DNA from: Nicotiana tabacum
Taxonomy: Eukaryota > Streptophyta > Magnoliopsida > Solanales > Solanaceae
Assembly (NCBI RefSeq): GCF_000715075.1
Contig: NC_134095.1
Span: 67,709,990-67,773,989, forward strand
DNA: 64,000 nucleotides
Direction of reading: 5' to 3'
Positions 58,510 to 64,000 of this stretch are shown here, one piece after another; the first letter of the stretch is position 1, and every line of letters begins with the position of its first letter. The notes beneath the pieces are model-generated. The model saw only the letters and a list, made by a program, of their open reading frames with translations, ran no database searches and was not told the DNA's origin. A program made the position numbers and the translations under genes.

Positions 58510-60900
58510 GTCTGGATTTGTAGTTGGCCTTAGTCTGAATGATGCTTTGAGTAGATTCGGAGGGCACCTTATGTATATCTTTCTTTCGTACTCCTCCTTT
58601 TGGACAAAGACCCTGATTCCGTCGAGACATGAGTGAATTGGTCGTGTTTCTCTGTTGTAAATGATTTCTGCTTCTAGTTCTACCTAAAAGTTGATGTCTT
58701 GTTCTATTGGATTGGGAACATGGGGTGGTGAGTTCGTTGGTGATGGAGTTGGAGTTGGAGGAGTTAGTGGTTCCAGTGGAATATTTGTTGGTGGAGTCGT
58801 GAAGGGTTGGATCCATGGTGTGGCAGGAGTGGGTGGTGGATAAAATGGCATGTGGAGAAGATGTGGGTGGAGGTGCAAGGGATCCCAATATGGTGTTGGT
58901 AGAGGAATTGGTTGATAAGGAGCAAGCTATGATGCTTGCATCATGGACCAATGGTATCTCGCATAAATCTCCGTTCCTAACTACATGCCTTTCGCTAAGA
59001 TCTGTGCTAGGTCCCTTGGATGGTTTATTAGAATTGTCCCCTCTTGGTGATTCACCTCCATTGTGAAGGTTAAGGCATGATTCTGTAAGCCTTTCGCTAG
59101 CCACGAAGTGAGTTCTGTTGGTGCATGTGGGGTTTGTGCTGTGTAAATGATAGTGTTGGGTTTCATTTTCAGTTGTGGTGGAGGGTGGGAGAATGGAGTG
59201 AGTAAAGGGTTGTGGCGGAGACGATGAGGTATTTGTCTGGGTGTATTTTGTGGTCTGCGAAGGTAAGTTAGATTTGGTGAAAACATTTTCTGTATTGATG
59301 GATTGAGATGGTGGTGTAATTGTAGTATTGGAATTAGTGGTATGAAGAAGGCCCGGATTTGAGTGAACTATAGATTGAGTTGATTGTATGGTAGTTTTGG
59401 GCAATTTGAATGACTGATTTGTTGGTTGTGTGTTGAAGTGGTTTGAAGGGGTTGAGAGCTCATCATACCCTAGTTGCATGGAAGGTATAGGGTTAGTCAT
59501 TGGTATTGGTAAACCGGCGGTGGAGTGATTAGGTAGAGAATGTATTAGGTTTTCTTGGGGTGAGGAGTAATGAGTGTTTGGACCAAGGAATGTGGTTTGC
59601 ATGTGGTAGAGCCTATCGTGTCTATTTGCATGGCTTGGCATTGGCTCTTTTTGTGATTGGACCGACTGGAAAGCCACTTGATTGGAGATTAAGGGAGGGA
59701 GTAGATTATTATTAGTTATTGCATTACTTTGATTGGACTGATCCAAATCCCTGTGTATTAGTATAGCAAATTTATTATTCGTTAGTATAAGGGTTATAGG
59801 TGGTTGAGAAGTATTAGGAGGATTAAGTATATGATTAGTACTATTAAGAGACAATTTTATAAATGGGAGATTATTAGGGGTAGTAGAGACATACTTACCT
59901 GAAGCATTTGTAGGAGTAGCATTCAACTGTGTTACTGCTTGCATTTGATTTACCTTGGGAGGATTAGTTGGTATGGAGCTTTTCCGTTTGGGAAATTGTA
60001 CTGTCTTCCATTCCTCAGTGGGCTTAACATAATTAGGTGATAAACTAGGGGTGGGATTGGTTGAAGAATTAATATTTTGATCTTGTATATAGGTACAAAC
60101 CCTTTGATTATGTCCCGTCCGACCACACTTAGTACATAGTAAGTTTAGGCCTTCGTAAAGGATATTTGCTTATGAGTTCCAAGGTAAATATGTGTACGTA
60201 AAGGTTGGTCTACCGGTATTTCAACACATAACCTGTCATATCTTCCTCGAGTTGTGGAGGAAGTACATGTATCAACTGTTAACAATTTTCTAATTTTGTT
60301 ACCTACTTTCTGAAGAATTTGAAAATCATAAAATTCCGTAGGTAATTCAGGTAATCGCAACCATATATCAGAGTAATTGATTTTTGTTTCAGAGGCCATA
60401 AATTTAGGTTCCCATTGACGAACCAATAGAAAGTGATTTAAAATGAACCAAGGTCCATCATGTAGCGCATGATTTTTATTTTCTTCTTTTTGGAATTTAA
60501 AAAGAAAAAAATCCGATCCTAAATCAATTAGAGGTAGATTTTCAGTAGGTTGCCATAATGTATAGATTTTTTGCCGAAGTATTTGATGTGCTACCTTTCG
60601 ACCATATACCTTTACAATTACTGCATGTTGCCATGGTTGATATATCTTATTTTTCTCCTCAAGAGAAATAGGAATGAAATTTGATGGATCAGCTGGGGCA
60701 TCCACTTCATCATTTAGCACCAAGCCAAATTTTGATAATTCATGTGATGCAGTTGGTGCAGTAGTATCATTTAAAGAGATTAGGGTATTGAGATAAGATT
60801 TTTTAGTAGGAAAGGTAGTATTTTCTGGAGGCTCTATGGAATCAATCATCATAGTAGTGTCCAAAGTGGTAGGAGTAGTGATAGGGGATGGTAAAGACAT
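58433..60900 (-). pseudogene. LINE ORF1: nucleic-acid-binding protein (DUF4283, zinc knuckle)
   Basis: The N-terminal part (60900-60145) has the DUF4283 region of plant LINE ORF1 proteins (VVKVYGRKVAHQILRQKIYT, FFLFKFQKEENKNHALHDG, WLRLPELPTEFYDFQILQ). After a frameshift at about 60155 the second frame gives a CCHC knuckle, CTKCGRTGHNQRVC. A long Ser/Thr/Asn/Pro-rich tail then runs to 58433, overlapping the start of the ORF2 frame by about 75 bp. ORF1 proteins coat LINE RNA. Apart from the one frameshift the reading frame is long and open. Confidence 0.82.
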
Positions 60901-61010
60901 TGATGGAGGTGGAAGACACGAGATATCCGGTGGCTTTTGGAGGGATGAAGGAAGGCGGTGGGGAGTTTGTAGTAGAGAGCATAATTATCTGTTTTCATTC
61001 GAGTGTAGTT

Positions 61011-61113
61011 AACCGCACCTACATTTTACTACAGTAGTTTGTAAATTCATATTTTGTTGGACTAAAAATTATTAAAACAAGTTATTCGTTTAATGTTTTC
61101 TTCGGGGAAAGGA
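61011..61113. other. former PPR upstream region, with LINE target site copy
   Basis: 61011-61027 is the right copy of the LINE target duplication. What follows was, before the LINE inserted, next to the 5' flank of the PPR gene that now ends at about 54079. Confidence 0.6.
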
Positions 61114-61327
61114 TTTGGTTAAAGAAGTTCTTTGAAACACATTTTTAGCTACAAATTCTTTGTTCATAAAATTCTTCAAGAAAAAATAATTGCTCTTGTA
61201 GCTCAGTTGGTTAGAGCATATTTGATTAAAGAAGTTCTTTGAAACACATTTTTAGCTACAAATTCTTTATTCATAAAATGCTTCAAGAAACAATAATTGC
61301 TTTTGTAGCTTAGTTGGTTAGAGCACC
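61114..61327 (+). repeat. 107-bp tandem duplication ending inside a tRNA gene
   Basis: Units 61114-61220 and 61221-61327 are near-identical, with differences such as TTTGGTT/TTTGATT, TTTGTTC/TTTATTC and GCTCTTG/GCTTTTG. Each unit ends just after the D-arm of a tRNA-Thr sequence, so the duplication breakpoint lies in the tRNA gene. Confidence 0.85.
61192..61218 (+). pseudogene. tRNA-Thr 5' half
   Basis: GCTCTTGTAGCTCAGTTGG followed by TTAGAGCA forms an acceptor 5' strand and a D-arm with a good A box. The sequence then switches to TATTTGATTAAAG instead of an anticodon arm. Its GCTCTTG pairs perfectly with the CAAGAGC acceptor strand of the full gene at 61365-61371, so this copy keeps the ancestral 5' strand. 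Confidence 0.8.
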
Positions 61328-61372
61328 TATTTAGTAAGTGGGAGGTTTTGAGTTCGACTCTCAACAAGAGCA
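61299..61372 (+). tRNA. tRNA-Thr (anticodon AGU)
   Basis: The full cloverleaf can be drawn: acceptor GCTTTTG/CAAGAGC with one G-T pair, a D-arm with A box TAGCTTAGTTGG, anticodon stem CCTAT/GTGGG with loop TTAGTAA (anticodon AGT in DNA), and T-arm TTGAG-TTCGACT-CTCAA containing the B box GTTCGACTC. Discriminator A is at 61372. It resembles plant tRNA-Thr(AGU). Compared with the half copy at 61192, its 5' strand has drifted (GCTTTTG for GCTCTTG and TAGCTT for TAGCTC), so function is likely but not certain. Confidence 0.8.
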
Positions 61373-61782
61373 TTAATACATTGCTTTTTCCTTCTTCTTG
61401 TGAATATTCATAATTTTTTTAAAAGTTTCTTGAATATTCTTAATAAAAAAATAGTTCTGTTAAATCTAAAACGTGGTGTATATTCTTAAGCTTCATGTGA
61501 CGATGATTTTTTTTATTTTATTTTTGTCTTGTTGGACACTTTCAAAGAAAAAAAAATCTAAAGGTGATTGCATTTTTATCAATTTTTATTTTACTCTGTA
61601 TATTACCAATATTGATAATCTTATTCCACATACTAATTAGAACAAAATAATGCATAACTTATACCAAAAAATAGAAAAAAGCATTCAAAGAATGTATATG
61701 AATATACGGAGTTTAATTCGATAGTTATACCTCTTATTTTACCAATCAAACGAGCTCTCAAAGTATTTCCGTAAAACTTTAC
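61373..61782. other. AT-rich intergenic DNA
   Basis: No gene was recognised. No T-run of four or more directly follows the tRNA; the nearest is at about 61384 (CTTTTTCC), a plausible Pol III terminator. Confidence 0.4.
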
Positions 61783-62419
61783 ATGATTTGCACAATTGCG
61801 AGTTACGTTAGATGTTCTTCTGAAAGATATCCATTTAATTTTTTTCCCAATTAATAAAACTTTAGCAGTTGTAGATTTCCGCCAGAAAGATTCTTTTTGT
61901 TTCTCCTTCTTCTCCTCCTTTCTCCTTCTTCTCCATTTCCTTCGTCTCCGTCTTCATCCTTATTCTTCTTTCAATAAATTATAAGTAGACGACTAAAAAA
62001 AATTATAAGATATTTATTGTAGGAAATTAAAGACGCATTATTTATTTGTGGTTGAAATTATGTGGTTAATACTCCCTTGAGCTTATATTGTCTATTCTTA
62101 ATGATTTGCACAATTGCGAGTTACGTTAGATGTTCTTCTGAAAGATATCCATTTAATTTTTTTCCCAATTAATAAAACTTTAGCAGTTGTAGAGTTCCGC
62201 CAGAAAGTTTCTTTTTGTTTCTCCTTCTTCTCCTCCTTTCTCTTTCTTCTCCATTTCCTTCGTCTCCGTCTTCATCCTTATTCTTCTTTCAATAAATTAT
62301 AAGTAGACGACTAAAAAAAAATTATAAGATATTTATTGTAGGAAATTAAAGACGCATTATTTATTTGTGGTTGAAATTATGTGGTTAATACTCCCTTGAG
62401 CTTATATTGTCTATTCTTA
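61783..62419. repeat. 318-bp tandem duplication
   Basis: 61783-62100 and 62101-62419 are nearly identical, differing by a few substitutions (AGATTTCC/AGAGTTCC, AGATTC/AGTTTC, CTCCTT/CTCTTT) and one extra A. ATGATTTG at each unit start recurs after the second unit, so the breakpoint used this short sequence. The 62-residue ORF in each unit (MRVTLDVLLKDIHLIFF) is shared only because of the duplication and is not a recognised protein. Confidence 0.9.
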
Positions 62420-62934
62420 ATGATTTGAATGGTTAGTTGGAGAAATTAAAGAACAACATTATTGAATTTTATTGAGCTTGGATTTTTTTTTTTTAAAGAA
62501 ACAAAGTGAGTCTATTGGTTTTTAAAGGTCTAAATTGAATCTAACCATTAAAATGATTGGATTTAGTATTAAAAATTAATTTCGACCAATTTTGAAGCAA
62601 AAATATTTTGGTATTATTTTAACACAACAAGTTATGGCACCGCATAAGATTGTGTGGCTAATTCTGACAATTTTCAGGATTTGTGATTAAAATTTTGACG
62701 ATCCATCGATATTTGATCATAAATCCTAGTGATCCATCATAATTTATTGCAAGAAAGAGAGAAAGAATAATGAAAAGGGATAAGTAGATAGGAGAAACTG
62801 AGGGGCGAAAAGATGTACGAGAAAGAGAAGAAGGAGAGGAATCATAAAATAATTGGCCTTGTTACTATTAATCTGAAAAAGTAAATTATTTATTAGAATT
62901 TTGACGTACATTAATTGGTTATAGCGTGAGAAAA
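62420..62934. other. AT-rich intergenic DNA
   Basis: No gene or repeat was recognised. Confidence 0.4.
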
Positions 62935-63346
62935 TGTGATGTAGCTCAAGTGATAGATTAAATAAAAGATAGTACAATTAATATTTAATTGCGTATGGAT
63001 AAGTAAAGCACAACTTTTGATATGTGATGGTAAGGCATTCTCTATAAATAGATGTCAATCCTCTTTCCCTAGCTATGAGAAAATCCTAACGTATTCTGCT
63101 CTTGAATACATGGTATATCTGCTGACATCTCATCAATGGATTTCTCTGGATTGTGAGGGCATGATAGCTAACACATCGTAAAAGTTAGTCTCAGGTTTAA
63201 CCATTATTTGTTGTCGCTGCTGAAACAATAAAGTTGAACAGTATGTGTATCTAGCCCTAACTCAAGATTATCCTTCTATAAATGTATTGTTGTGTCTTAA
63301 TCTCTATTGTGGTATTACATAAATAATTTTACAGTTGGTATAAGAG
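62935..63346 (+). repeat. probable LTR remnant with primer-site-like end
   Basis: A TATA box (TCTATAAATAG, about 63041) is followed about 280 bp later by TTTTACAG and TTGGTATAAGAGTC, which resembles an LTR end plus a mutated tRNA-Met primer site. No retroelement proteins follow within the window and the left border is a guess. Confidence 0.4.
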
Positions 63347-64000
63347 TCATTCTCTATTCGGCAAATTGATTCAATATCGAGACTTGCTATACATAACTGT
63401 ATTGGGATTGGTTATTCCTTGCTAATATATTTCTTTTATATAGAATTTTAGACCAGTTATGTATAGGATTCGTTCCTCATACATGTATCTAATTTTAACA
63501 CAATTGACTTATAGTACAATAAAGAGTCTATACAACTCATCTATTGTTTAAATTATGCGACTGGTTCAAACAAAAAAAAAGGAAGAAGAGGTGTCGCTGA
63601 AATTTTTATGGCAGCAGTAGAACGATGAAATATTAAAGGGAAAAGGGGCTAATTTACCCTTTAATTTTGGTATATTGTTCACATCTATCCTCCATTATAT
63701 TATTGGGTAAAATTTAGCCTTACCATTAGTCAATCTTTTTAAAAGTAGCCTCCACCTAATAGAAAGCCACCAGATTAAAAAAATTTACCCGTTTTTAAAA
63801 AAAAACTCATTGACCCATAACCCGTTAAACCCATCATATAAAAATAAGGGACCAGATTTTTTAGACGTCTTAATATATTTTATTTATTTAGAGAGTGACT
63901 AAGAATGATGGTGGTAGTAAGATTAGTAAGAGCTTTTTTTTTTTTTAGTTCGTAGTTGTTTATGGTAGCATTAAGATGTCAAATTATCACTTTTGGTTGT
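63347..64000. other. AT-rich intergenic DNA to window end
   Basis: No gene is recognised. About 63640-63760 contains phrases (GGGGCTAATTTACCC, GGGTAAAATTTAGCC) typical of a dispersed plant repeat, but ends could not be defined. Confidence 0.35.

Larger units (their letters stand above)
54080..61010 (-). mobile_element. full-length but defective L1-type LINE, 6.9 kb
   Basis: This is a plant L1-clade element on the minus strand. The 5' end lies at 61010, ORF1 from 60900, ORF2 with endonuclease, reverse transcriptase, zinc-binding region and RNase H down to 54117, and a poly(A) tail (T-run at 54080-54092). A perfect 17-bp target duplication encloses it, so the copy is complete from end to end. 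Both ORFs carry several disabling mutations. It sits directly upstream of the PPR gene in the same orientation. Confidence 0.92.

Noticed and set aside
61796..62302. Two copies of a 62-residue ORF as a small gene pair
   Set aside because: The copies are explained by the 318-bp DNA duplication; no upstream promoter, homology or coding bias was seen.

Overview
The window is nuclear DNA of a flowering plant, most likely a solanaceous species and possibly Nicotiana. The reasons are the abundance of plant LTR retrotransposons, a SINE end resembling the tobacco TS family, chromovirus LTRs that open with a GACGACCCGAC-like sequence, an Ogre-like element, plant PPR genes and a decayed plant mitochondrial rRNA fragment. 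I infer the taxon from sequence style; no search was run. Most of the 64 kb is nested mobile DNA, with a few host genes and gene relics between.

Layout. 1-5706: a Ty3/gypsy element (minus strand; 5' LTR, primer site, broken gag) has landed in the reverse transcriptase of an older Ty1/copia element (plus strand). 5707-11560: AT-rich DNA with a Stowaway-like MITE, a 36-bp SINE remnant with target duplication, a chromovirus solo LTR and a small hAT-like MITE. 11669-14801: an LRR receptor-kinase gene whose ectodomain and membrane anchor stay open while the kinase is shattered. 15770-16568: a MITE inside a MITE. 16690-19126: two small non-autonomous LTR elements head to head, sharing one 5-bp target duplication. 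20140-22181: a PPR gene (At1g31430-like) without an in-frame AUG upstream, its 3' end replaced by a fragment of mitochondrial 18S rRNA. 22509-22850: a hairpin with perfect 142-bp arms.

22885-45244 is one complex nest. A minus-strand Ty1/copia element (gag 44604 down to RNase H 36904; LTRs at 44683-45244 and 23477-24037) carries an extra inverted LTR at its left end. A 12.7-kb Ogre-like element without gag or pol (24129-36801, target duplication AAGAG) sits in its 3' untranslated region, and a truncated chromovirus LTR (41066-44119) sits in its gag. The Ogre-like element holds two large tandem-repeat arrays next to its 3' LTR.

45552-48830 holds a MITE-like element, a solo LTR with a perfect GCTAC duplication and a reticulon-like (RTNLB) pseudogene. 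51437-53962 is the best-preserved host gene: an E-class PPR closely resembling Arabidopsis At3g22150 (AEF1, an organelle RNA-editing factor). A 6.9-kb L1-type LINE with a perfect 17-bp target duplication lies about 130 bp upstream of its likely start codon. The right end holds a tRNA-Thr(AGU) gene with a duplicated 5' half, a near-identical 318-bp tandem duplication and a probable LTR remnant.

There is no operon-like gene cooperation here. The main story is layered transposition and its effects on host genes: a capped PPR gene, a displaced PPR promoter and a receptor kinase reduced to a receptor-like ORF.
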